From: Ahrensia sp.
GTDB taxonomy: Bacteria; Pseudomonadota; Alphaproteobacteria; Rhizobiales; Rhizobiaceae
Direction: 5' to 3'
NCBI GenBank assembly: GCA_024639025.1
Contig: JAHEJF010000153.1
Coordinates: 1 to 5,704 of the forward strand
DNA length: 5,704 bases
This document shows, one piece after another, positions 1-5,704 of this stretch. The position numbers and the translations under genes were made by a program. The notes under the pieces were generated by a model that did no database searches, was not told where the DNA came from, and worked only from the letters and a program-made list of their open reading frames with translations. How positions within the stretch are numbered: position 1 is the stretch's first letter; every line of letters starts with the position of its first letter.

Positions 1-63
1 TGTGATCTACGTCAATATTGCTCACCTTTCTCGGTGATATCCATAGAAGTTACCCGGGTTTGT

Positions 64-68
64 GGAGG
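64..68 (+). promoter_or_regulatory. Strong Shine-Dalgarno site for the 39-residue ORF
   Basis: GGAGG lies five bases (tcaat) before the ATG at 74. This is a near-ideal match and spacing for a ribosome-binding site. It is the main reason to believe that the short ORF starting at 74 is translated. No other start codon uses this site. Confidence 0.6.
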
Positions 69-73
69 TCAAT

Positions 74-193
74 ATGACGACGACATCGCTCACCATCGCA
101 AATTGTGACTTAGCAATCGGAATTTACTTCGAATACTCGGTCTCAGATCCCGTTCCTTTGAAACTCCCAAATTACATGGAGGCGGAAATATGA
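74..193 (+). CDS. Small 39-residue protein or leader peptide coupled to the ABC ATPase gene
   Basis: An ATG at 74 opens a 40-codon frame that ends with TGA at 191-193. That stop overlaps the ATG (190-192) of the ABC ATPase gene as ATGA. The peptide starts MTTTSLTIANCDLAIGIYF and ends PNYMEAEI. It has no clear membrane segment, signal peptide or recognised motif, and no run of a single amino acid as in classical attenuation leaders. An in-frame stop (TAG at 44-46) precedes it and no better start exists. The strong ribosome-binding site and the exact 4-base overlap suggest that it is translated and coupled to the ATPase. It could be a regulatory upstream ORF, a small accessory protein of the transporter, or a chance frame. 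The product family is not recognised and no function is proposed. Confidence 0.5.
   Translation: MTTTSLTIANCDLAIGIYFEYSVSDPVPLKLPNYMEAEI
178..182 (+). promoter_or_regulatory. Shine-Dalgarno site of the ABC ATPase gene, inside the small ORF
   Basis: GGAGG lies seven bases before the ATG at 190, within the last codons of the 39-residue ORF. The ATPase gene therefore has its own good ribosome-binding site and can be translated independently of coupling. The site fixes the start at 190. Confidence 0.7.
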
Positions 194-1236
194 GTGGACT
201 AAGATTGCTCGGCGTCGAAAAGTATTATGGAAACAATCATGTATTGCGGGACGTAAACCTGACGGTTCCGAGCGGCGAATTTGTCGTGATTGTCGGGCCA
301 TCAGGATGTGGCAAAACGACATTGCTGCGCGTGATTGCTGGTCTTGAAAAAATTGATGATGGACGAATTGAGATAGACGGGCAGGTGGTCAATGACTTGC
401 CCCCAGCCAGCCGTCACATCGCGATGGTGTTTCAGAGTTATGCTCTCTACCCACATTTAACGGTTTACGAAAATCTGGCGTTCTCATTACGGCTGGAGGG
501 CACTTCCGAAGCTGAAATATCGAGTCGAATTGGTGAAGTTTTCAGTATGCTATCATTGGACGAGTACGGCGATCGCAAACCATCGGCACTCTCTGGCGGA
601 CAACGACAAAGAGTTGCACTGGGTCGCGCTCTGGTACGTAAACCTGCATTGTTTCTCTTTGACGAACCGTTGTCCAATCTTGATGCGGCATTAAGAATGA
701 ACACGCGCATCGAAGTTGCAAAAATCCATCGGGAACTTGGCACCAGCATCATTTATGTGACTCACGACCAAACCGAAGCGATGACGCTTGCAGACAAGAT
801 CGTTGTGATGCGCGACGGTCGCATTGAGCAGGTCGGATCACCATTGGAACTGTATAACAAGCCGAGCAACCAGTTTGTTGCCAGTTTTTTGGGCTCACCC
901 GCGATGAACTTCATTAAGGCCGAAATCCTATCGATTGATAATGTTGAAACAATCGGCATTCGTCCACAACATATTCGTTTGGAAAAACCAGGCAGGCTAA
1001 CCGGTAAAGCAATCCACTACGAGCGATTGGGCAGCGACACGCATTTGATTGTTGATATTGGCCAGCAAGAACCAATCATTGTACGTTTGGTCGGGCAGCG
1101 GGAATTCGATTTGGATACATCTATCGCGCTGAACTTTGATGATGAGAGTGCCCACTTTTTTGACCAAAATGGAAAGCGCATCGAGCCGCACAAACCGCAA
1201 AAAGAGCCGAGATTACAACAGGATCAGCAAGCTTGA
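190..1236 (+). CDS. Sugar/polyol ABC importer ATP-binding protein (MalK/UgpC/SmoK-like)
   Basis: This 348-residue cytoplasmic ATPase would power a CUT1-type importer for a sugar, polyol or glycerol-phosphate. All nucleotide-binding motifs are intact: Walker A GPSGCGKTT (36-44), Q-loop Q82, signature LSGGQRQR (134-141), Walker B ALFLFDE (153-159) with catalytic E159, D-loop SNLD (162-165) and switch H192 in THDQ. A C-terminal TOBE region follows, with SFLGSPAMNF (232-241) and IGIRPQHIRL (255-264) as family landmarks. Only 13 residues separate these landmarks, against roughly 40 in E. coli MalK. As I recall, this short form is found in SmoK/MtlK-type polyol ATPases. The last 17 or so residues are rich in Q, K and P. 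No permease or binding-protein gene is visible, so the substrate cannot be assigned; partner genes may lie to the left. Homologues are often labelled UgpC, but the sequence alone does not justify a symbol. Confidence 0.95.
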   Translation: MSGLRLLGVEKYYGNNHVLRDVNLTVPSGEFVVIVGPSGCGKTTLLRVIAGLEKIDDGRIEIDGQVVNDLPPASRHIAMVFQSYALYPHLTVYENLAFSLRLEGTSEAEISSRIGEVFSMLSLDEYGDRKPSALSGGQRQRVALGRALVRKPALFLFDEPLSNLDAALRMNTRIEVAKIHRELGTSIIYVTHDQTEAMTLADKIVVMRDGRIEQVGSPLELYNKPSNQFVASFLGSPAMNFIKAEILSIDNVETIGIRPQHIRLEKPGRLTGKAIHYERLGSDTHLIVDIGQQEPIIVRLVGQREFDLDTSIALNFDDESAHFFDQNGKRIEPHKPQKEPRLQQDQQA

Positions 1237-1373
1237 ATTTGCGCTTATTGTGAACATGATCGACAATCACCGAGCTAACCATATGTCGTGATATTGCGGA
1301 GCGCCTCAATGTAATTTTGCGGCAATCCGATGCTATCAACTCATACGAAAACAAGCGGTATCGCAATGAAAGA

Positions 1374-1385
1374 TGGCGATCGCCA
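1374..1385. repeat. 12-base perfect palindrome TGGCGATCGCCA
   Basis: TGGCGATCGCCA is its own reverse complement. Its GATGGCGATC portion (1372-1381) recurs at 1446-1455 inside the FNR-type box, 74 bases downstream, or about seven helical turns. It has no T-tract and so does not look like a terminator. It could be a protein-binding site or chance. The central octamer GCGATCGC also occurs once in the ATPase gene (569-576). Confidence 0.4.
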
Positions 1386-1433
1386 AACATATCATACGAT
1401 TGATTTGGCAAGTTGCTTCCTTGCGCTTCTTTG

Positions 1434-1446
1434 AATCAATCCATTG
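1434..1446 (+). promoter_or_regulatory. Candidate IHF-binding site overlapping the FNR/FixK box
   Basis: AATCAATCCATTG matches the core IHF consensus WATCAA-N4-TTR at every defined position. It overlaps the left arm of the FNR-type box by three bases, so the two proteins would compete or have to be arranged together. By simple counting, such a match is expected about 0.2 times per window of this size on both strands. The evidence is therefore moderate and rests mainly on position. Confidence 0.3.
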
Positions 1447-1457
1447 ATGGCGATCAA
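1444..1457. promoter_or_regulatory. Perfect FNR/Anr/FixK-type box TTGAT-GGCG-ATCAA
   Basis: TTGATGGCGATCAA matches the FNR-family consensus TTGAT-N4-ATCAA at all ten defined positions. The palindrome extends one base each side (ATTGAT/ATCAAT). Its centre at 1450.5 lies roughly 40-45 bases upstream of the start site predicted from the candidate -10 at 1482-1487, which is close to the class II activator position (about -41.5). A perfect box is expected by chance about 0.005 times in a window of this length. It lies between genes and directly ahead of usp. Known precedent is the control of several Pseudomonas universal stress protein genes by Anr. I infer oxygen-responsive control of the usp-synthase operon. 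Which family member binds (FNR, FixK, Anr, Dnr) cannot be told from the box. Confidence 0.7.
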
Positions 1458-1481
1458 TTTTGCATTTTGCGAGCAATTTAG

Positions 1482-1487
1482 TGTAAT
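1482..1487 (+). promoter_or_regulatory. Candidate -10 element TGTAAT for the usp operon
   Basis: TGTAAT matches five of six bases of TATAAT and begins 24 bases after the FNR-type box. The overlapping TAATAT (1484-1489) matches four of six. No good -35 hexamer sits at the usual distance; TTGCAT at 1460-1465 matches only three of six. A weak -35 is usual for an activator-dependent promoter. The start site would fall near 1494, leaving a leader of about 110 bases before usp. Confidence 0.4.
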
Positions 1488-1521
1488 ATTGAGAAACATG
1501 AGGGTGGGATATCGTTTTGAT

Positions 1522-1538
1522 GCGGCGCGTGTTGCCGC
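1522..1538 (+). other. Small G+C-rich hairpin in the usp leader
   Basis: GCGGC (1522-1526) and GCCGC (1534-1538) can pair around a seven-base loop (GCGTGTT). There is no following T-tract, so it is not a terminator. It could stabilise the leader mRNA or be chance; a five-pair stem is weak evidence. Confidence 0.2.
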
Positions 1539-1594
1539 CAATGGTTCATTTGTAGAGTAAGTTTATTCTCTGTGTTTCTCGGGGACTCCAATGT

Positions 1595-1598
1595 GAGG
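1595..1598 (+). promoter_or_regulatory. Ribosome-binding site of usp
   Basis: GAGG lies eight bases before the ATG at 1607. It supports that start over the next in-frame ATG (codon 5), which has no such site. Confidence 0.6.
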
Positions 1599-1606
1599 GT
1601 GCTTCG

Positions 1607-2635
1607 ATGCAAACAGATATGGTAACAAACAACGATCCCAATTTTCCAACCTTACCGGTCAAGACCAAGAGACGGCAGAACGCGCCGGATGTAATTGTCT
1701 GCCTGGGCGATGACGAAGTTCCGCTCCATTTGATCCAGCACGCACAAGCCGTTGCGATGTCATTGGGCGGCAAGGTCAATCTGGTGCGGGTTATGGAGCC
1801 ACCTGAAGGCCACAGGATCCCTTTTGATCCAATTGAATGGGAGATCAACAGGCAGGAGGTTCGCGCCGCGCTGGAGCGCTTGGCAAAGAAACTGGGCAAC
1901 CAGGATCAAGTCATTGAAACGAATGTACTGGAAGGCAATTCCGTTGATGAGATATACGGGTGTGTTTCCAAGCGGCCCCAGGATATAATCGCAATATTCA
2001 GGCAGGCAGGAGTTCGCGGCAAAGGCTTTGGCTCACTCGGTGGATTTATAGAGTCGAAGGTGGGTTCGATCTTTATGATTCCTGAGGATCTGCCACTTCA
2101 GAAAGCTGAACATTATACAAAAGTTCTTGTCCCGTTGGATGGATCTTCAAGGGCCGAAACTGCAGTCCCAAAGGCCATTCGAATAGCCAAAGCAAACAAA
2201 GCCGAGTTGGTGCTTTGCCATGTGACGCCGCATGCCGGACTTACACAGATTGCTCCGGTTGACACAGAAGCGCTTAAGATCTCACGGCAGGTCGAGCAGC
2301 ACAACAAAAGAGTGGCAAACGAATATTTGCGCCGAATTGAATCGCAAGTTGGTGTTTGTGGTATTCCAACTTCTTCCTGCGTCGTAGCCGGCGAAGATGT
2401 ACGCCGCGCTCTTACACGGGAAATCGAACATCAAGGGGTCGGACTCGTCGTTTTGTCATCGCACGGTCAAAGCGGGCATACGGACGCAGCAGTCGGCGAT
2501 ATTGCATCTTTTATACTCGGTCGTTGCCCAGTCCCTGTATTGATGATCAGGCAGGCCGGGAAATACGGTAGTCGACACATATTCTCAGGCACTCGGTCTA
2601 CAGGAGTTAGAAGCCCTGCCATTGGTGCGCAATGA
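1607..2635 (+). CDS. Tandem-domain universal stress protein (UspA family)
   Basis: This 342-residue cytoplasmic protein contains two Usp (HUP-fold) domains. Domain 1 (about 27-160) is divergent: its first strand reads DVIVCLGDDE, with G34 where ATP-binding Usps carry an Asp. Domain 2 (about 170-316) is more typical, with KVLVPLDGS (172-180, D178), a family-like SSHGQSG (284-290) and a closing strand CPVPVLMIR (307-315). The Usp ATP motif G-x2-G-x9-G-S/T is altered in both halves. Domain 1 keeps G135-x9-G145 but then has G146. Domain 2 has S284 for the first Gly, keeps G287-x9-G297, then has D298 for Ser/Thr. ATP binding is therefore doubtful. About 25 residues precede domain 1, and a 26-residue tail follows domain 2. 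The gene overlaps the cyclic glucan synthase gene by ATGA, which suggests a role alongside that enzyme, but the role is not known. Transcription probably starts at the FNR-type promoter upstream. Confidence 0.93.
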   Translation: MQTDMVTNNDPNFPTLPVKTKRRQNAPDVIVCLGDDEVPLHLIQHAQAVAMSLGGKVNLVRVMEPPEGHRIPFDPIEWEINRQEVRAALERLAKKLGNQDQVIETNVLEGNSVDEIYGCVSKRPQDIIAIFRQAGVRGKGFGSLGGFIESKVGSIFMIPEDLPLQKAEHYTKVLVPLDGSSRAETAVPKAIRIAKANKAELVLCHVTPHAGLTQIAPVDTEALKISRQVEQHNKRVANEYLRRIESQVGVCGIPTSSCVVAGEDVRRALTREIEHQGVGLVVLSSHGQSGHTDAAVGDIASFILGRCPVPVLMIRQAGKYGSRHIFSGTRSTGVRSPAIGAQ

Positions 2636-5600
2636 ATGAAAATATTGCTATATCGCAGCAGCAAGATGACAGCTGCGAAAATGGTGCAAGGGAGCTGGCC
2701 CACTCTCATTCAATACTAAAATCACAGCCGCAGAAAGTCGCGGTGTATCGCAACCTTGCTTCAATATCAGTATGGTTAGAGAATGTTCGCAATTACTGTC
2801 TTGATCCTGAGCCAGATGATGCGCGGGCCTCAGATTGGTTGCTCGATAATGACTACCATATCGTCCGAACACTTCGAAATCTGAAACAGGATCTCCCTCA
2901 AGACTTCTACGCTAAGCTCCCCGCGCTTGCACAAAATGCCGACGAACCGGTCCCAAGGGTTTTTGAATTGGCCCATGCCGTAATCATGTCGGCTCACTCA
3001 CAGCTGAGCATGGAATCAATTGCTCAATTTGTCTGCGATTATCAGTCGGTTTCCAAGCTGACGAATGCGGAACTTTGGGCGCTTCCATCTATGCTTCAAA
3101 TGTGCTGTTTGGAGCACCTGATTGATGCGTTTCATCAACTCAACGAACGCATAGAGCCGCCATTTCAAGTCAGTCAATCTGTGGTCCCGGCACAGTCGAG
3201 AGAACCCATTGACCGAATTGCAACCAGCATCACCAATCTGATTGCCTTACACTCCATAAAGTGGCCAGACTTCATAGACCAGACCAGTCCAATCGAAGCA
3301 ATTTTGAAGCAAGATCCGGCTAAAAAATATTCATTGATGGATTCCGAAACGCGCATTCAATACAGGGGGGTGGTCGAGCGCTTGGCCGAGCGATCCCAAA
3401 GCAGCGAAACCGCGCTAGCAAATACCGCTTTACAACTGGCTGCATCAGCAGACGGCTCGTCTTCGAAAAACCATGTCGGGTACTGGCTGGTCGATCAGGG
3501 TCGAACCTCTTTGGAGTCAGAAATTGGCTATCAGCTTTCCATAAGAGAAAAGATTGCCAGGGCAAGCAAGAAATATGCTCAACCTCTATATGCCGGTGGC
3601 ATCGTCACTGGCGTGATTTTGGCTTTGCTCATTCCTGCCCAAATTCTTTCCTCCGTTAATGCAAGCGCCTGGCAATGGTTTGTTGCCATGGTGGTCATGG
3701 TACTACCAGCCGCAGTCCTTAGCGTGACCCTGGTTCATTGGATTATTGGTCAGCTCACTTCTCCCAAAACGCTGCCCGCGCTCGACTACAAAGCGAACAT
3801 AGCGACTGACTGTCCGACAGCAATCGTTGTGCCAGTCATTCTTGCTTCCATCCCGGAAATCGACAAGCTGATGGAAGATCTTGAGGTTCGGTGGCTTTCA
3901 AATGCCGATCCCATGTTGCGGTTTGTCGTCCTGTCCGATTTCAGGGACTCCGACACGCAAACCGAACCGGATGATGCCGAACTGGAACAATGCCTAACGG
4001 CCCATATCCAACGTCTAAATGATCGCTATCCGGACTATCGTGATGGTCCATTCTTCCTCATGCATCGATCACGAGAATACAATGAAGCCCAGCAATGCTG
4101 GATGGGATGGGAGCGGAAACGAGGCAAGCTTTCAAACTTCAACAAGTTCGTACTGGGAGACAGCCAAGAAGGTTTCACTCTGCTTTCTGACAATTGCGAA
4201 AAATTGCGAGGAACGCGGTTCGCAATTGTTCTGGATGCCGACACACAGCTCCCTCCGGGTAGCGCAGCTAGGTTGATTGGCACGATGGCGCATCCGCTAA
4301 ACACGGCACAAGTCGATGAAGCTACCGGGCGAGTCAATTCGGGCTACACCATCCTGCAACCGCGAATTGAAATACTCCCCGGTCAGGGTTCGGGCACTCT
4401 GTTTTCCCACATGTACTCTGGGGATACAGCAATAGATATCTACTCACGGGCAGTATCGGACGTTTATCAGGATCTCTTCAATACAGGCGTCTTTGTTGGC
4501 AAAGGTATCTACGACATTAAGGCTTTCGTACAAACGACTGCTGGCCGTATTCCAGAGAATGCAATTTTAAGCCACGATCTATTTGAAGGCATTCATGGAC
4601 GCACTGCCCTGATCAGCAACATTGTCCTATACGAGGACTTTCCGACAACCTATCAGCAATACGCTATGCGTCTTCATCGCTGGATACGAGGTGATTGGCA
4701 ATTGCTTCCCTGGCTCGCTCCACGGGTTCCAAGTGAAACCAGCCAAAAACTTGATAATACTCTATCGCTTCTCGACCGTTGGAAGATATTGGACAACCTG
4801 CGTCGGAGCTTGACCCCACCAGCTCTGCTTTTGTTCTTTGTTGGTGGTTGGTTACTGTTGCCAGGCAGTGCTCTGCTATGGACGTTGCTGGCACTTGCAG
4901 CACCAGGCAGCTACCTGATCGGTGAGATATTTGCGGTACTTTCAGGAGGAATCAGGGAAGGGTTTGTCAGTGATACACTCCATCGATTTACCGAACGCGG
5001 CGGTCGTTGGTTCCTGACAATTACCTTTCTGGTTAGCGATACACTGATTGCCTTGGACGCCGTCATTAGAACACTTTGGCGACTATTTGTAACTCATCAA
5101 AATCTGCTCGAATGGAAATCGGCTGCCCATACTTTCGCAGAATCAGCCGGTGAGAACGTAAGATTATCGGCCTGGCAGATGATGTGGCCTTCAACCGTAT
5201 TTGCCGCTTTGCTCACCCTAAACTTTGCACTCTATGACATCGCAACGCTGCTTCCTGCTGCACCAATCCTTGCACTTTGGCTGGCAGCGCCAGAAATTGC
5301 TGCTCTCGGCGCGCGCAAGAGACAGATCAGGCAGCAAAACCTGGATGATGACCAGAGAACGTTCCTACGGCGCATTGCGAGACGCACCTGGCATTTTTTT
5401 GAAACTTTTGCCGGACCTAACGATCACTGGCTTCCTCCAGACAACTTCCAAGAGGAACCCAATGGGGTTATTGCTCACCGCACATCTCCAACAAACATTG
5501 GAATGCTGCTCGTTTCAGCACTCTCTGCTAAAGACTTTGGCTTTATCACGACCGAAGACTTCTTGCTGCGTACGCGAAATACCCTGGACACCCTTGATCG

Positions 5601-5704
5601 GTTGGAGACTTACAAAGGACATATTCTCAATTGGTACGACACAAAAACGCTTGCGCCGCTTGAGCCACAATATGTTTCGACTGTCGACAGCGGAAATCTT
5701 GCAA
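2632..5704 (+). CDS. ndvB: Cyclic beta-1,2-glucan synthase (NdvB/ChvB/Cgs), N-terminal 1024 residues, cut by window end
   Basis: This large inner-membrane enzyme makes periplasmic cyclic beta-1,2-glucans from UDP-glucose. The N-terminal family motif DWLLDNDYHI is at 68-77. Hydrophobic segments lie near 318-340, 348-372, 727-743, 745-765, 792-812, 851-868 and 870-890. The GT84 module between them has FFLMHRSREYN (474-484), WMGWERKRGKL (490-500), the DxD in VLDADTQLP (D535, D537), the acidic residue in SHDLFEG (D649) and RxxRW (R680-W684) followed by IRGDWQ. The D535-D649 spacing fits that of Brucella Cgs as I recall it (Asp624-Asp739). After the last membrane segment, the conserved WLPPDNFQEEP (933-943), HRTSPTNIG (949-957) and VSTVDSGNLA (1015-1024) open the next module. 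Family members are about 2,800 residues long, so roughly two thirds lies outside, including the GH94 phosphorylase module that normally controls chain length. The start is the first possible one after TAG (2608-2610) and overlaps the usp stop. No strong ribosome-binding site precedes it (only a weak GGTG at 2623-2626), which points to translational coupling. No frameshift was seen. Confidence 0.96.
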   Translation, partial: MNENIAISQQQDDSCENGARELAHSHSILKSQPQKVAVYRNLASISVWLENVRNYCLDPEPDDARASDWLLDNDYHIVRTLRNLKQDLPQDFYAKLPALAQNADEPVPRVFELAHAVIMSAHSQLSMESIAQFVCDYQSVSKLTNAELWALPSMLQMCCLEHLIDAFHQLNERIEPPFQVSQSVVPAQSREPIDRIATSITNLIALHSIKWPDFIDQTSPIEAILKQDPAKKYSLMDSETRIQYRGVVERLAERSQSSETALANTALQLAASADGSSSKNHVGYWLVDQGRTSLESEIGYQLSIREKIARASKKYAQPLYAGGIVTGVILALLIPAQILSSVNASAWQWFVAMVVMVLPAAVLSVTLVHWIIGQLTSPKTLPALDYKANIATDCPTAIVVPVILASIPEIDKLMEDLEVRWLSNADPMLRFVVLSDFRDSDTQTEPDDAELEQCLTAHIQRLNDRYPDYRDGPFFLMHRSREYNEAQQCWMGWERKRGKLSNFNKFVLGDSQEGFTLLSDNCEKLRGTRFAIVLDADTQLPPGSAARLIGTMAHPLNTAQVDEATGRVNSGYTILQPRIEILPGQGSGTLFSHMYSGDTAIDIYSRAVSDVYQDLFNTGVFVGKGIYDIKAFVQTTAGRIPENAILSHDLFEGIHGRTALISNIVLYEDFPTTYQQYAMRLHRWIRGDWQLLPWLAPRVPSETSQKLDNTLSLLDRWKILDNLRRSLTPPALLLFFVGGWLLLPGSALLWTLLALAAPGSYLIGEIFAVLSGGIREGFVSDTLHRFTERGGRWFLTITFLVSDTLIALDAVIRTLWRLFVTHQNLLEWKSAAHTFAESAGENVRLSAWQMMWPSTVFAALLTLNFALYDIATLLPAAPILALWLAAPEIAALGARKRQIRQQNLDDDQRTFLRRIARRTWHFFETFAGPNDHWLPPDNFQEEPNGVIAHRTSPTNIGMLLVSALSAKDFGFITTEDFLLRTRNTLDTLDRLETYKGHILNWYDTKTLAPLEPQYVSTVDSGNLA

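Larger units (their letters stand above)
1237..1606. other. 370-base intergenic regulatory region between the ATPase and usp
   Basis: I see no convincing gene here. Short open frames exist on both strands, but they lack ribosome-binding sites and family resemblance. There is no clear terminator with a T-tract after the ATPase stop. The left part (1237-1430) contains only a 12-base perfect palindrome (1374-1385). The right part holds the FNR/FixK-type box, the IHF-like match, a candidate -10 element, a small G+C-rich hairpin and the ribosome-binding site of usp. Confidence 0.8.

Noticed and set aside
1..16. CRP-like site TGTGA-N6-TCAAT at the left edge
   Set aside because: It matches eight of ten consensus bases, but 8/10 matches are expected more than once by chance in a window this size, and no promoter can be placed next to it.
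22..37. Hairpin TCACC-tttctc-GGTGA, possible terminator
   Set aside because: The stem is only five pairs and no T-tract follows, so a terminator cannot be supported.
1..37. Tail of an upstream coding sequence in frame 2, ending at TGA 35-37
   Set aside because: Only eleven residues are readable and they resemble no transporter-subunit end that I know; it could as well be intergenic.
569..576. GCGATCGC octamers (also at 1376-1383) as cyanobacterial HIP1 repeats
   Set aside because: There are only two copies, one of them within a coding region, and the gene content points to a proteobacterium and not a cyanobacterium.
1260..1405. Open frame through the intergenic region reading ERLNVILRQSDAINSYENKR in part
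   Set aside because: It has no start codon with a ribosome-binding site after the preceding stop, and no recognised homology; probably a chance frame.
1121..1411. 96-residue minus-strand ORF spanning the ATPase end and the intergenic region
   Set aside because: It overlaps the conserved end of the ATPase gene, has no recognisable family features, and the composition is that of an antisense shadow.
1449..1463. Sigma-54 promoter (GG at 1449-1450, GC at 1462-1463)
   Set aside because: The GG and GC are separated by 11 bases, but sigma-54 promoters need exactly 10, and the rest of the -24 consensus is poor.
1498..1560. 20-residue upstream ORF in the usp leader (starts MRVGYRFDAA)
   Set aside because: It has no ribosome-binding site and would start within a few bases of the predicted transcription start; chance is the simpler explanation.

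Overview
The window carries three protein genes and one probable small ORF, all on the + strand. The base composition looks roughly balanced (near 50% G+C by eye). The cyclic beta-1,2-glucan synthase (NdvB/ChvB/Cgs family), the SmoK-like short-TOBE sugar/polyol ABC ATPase and the perfect FNR/FixK-type box together suggest a proteobacterium, most likely an alphaproteobacterium of the Hyphomicrobiales type. This placement is an inference, and no rRNA or other taxonomic marker is present.

Layout: (1) Positions 1-73 are an apparently non-coding left edge ending in a strong Shine-Dalgarno sequence. (2) Positions 74-193 hold a 39-residue ORF whose stop codon overlaps the start of the next gene (ATGA). 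(3) Positions 190-1236 encode a complete ATPase subunit of a CUT1-type sugar/polyol importer; no permease or binding protein gene is visible here. (4) Positions 1237-1606 are a 370-base intergenic region with no convincing gene. It holds a perfect TTGAT-N4-ATCAA box, an overlapping perfect match to the IHF consensus, a plausible -10 element and a leader of about 110 bases. (5) Positions 1607-2635 encode a tandem-domain universal stress protein (Usp). (6) Positions 2632-5704 encode the first 1024 residues of the cyclic glucan synthase, which overlaps usp by ATGA and runs off the right edge. The GT84 glycosyltransferase module and seven hydrophobic segments are visible; the C-terminal phosphorylase (GH94) module expected for the family would lie beyond the window.

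How the parts may work together: usp and the synthase gene overlap by 4 bases, and there is no good ribosome-binding site or intergenic promoter between them, so they are probably one operon. The FNR/FixK box is the only clear regulatory site ahead of that operon. The simplest reading is that a stress-type regulatory protein and the membrane enzyme making periplasmic cyclic glucans are switched together in response to low oxygen. The ABC ATPase gene and its small upstream ORF appear to be a separate unit, possibly the end of an importer operon that begins left of the window.
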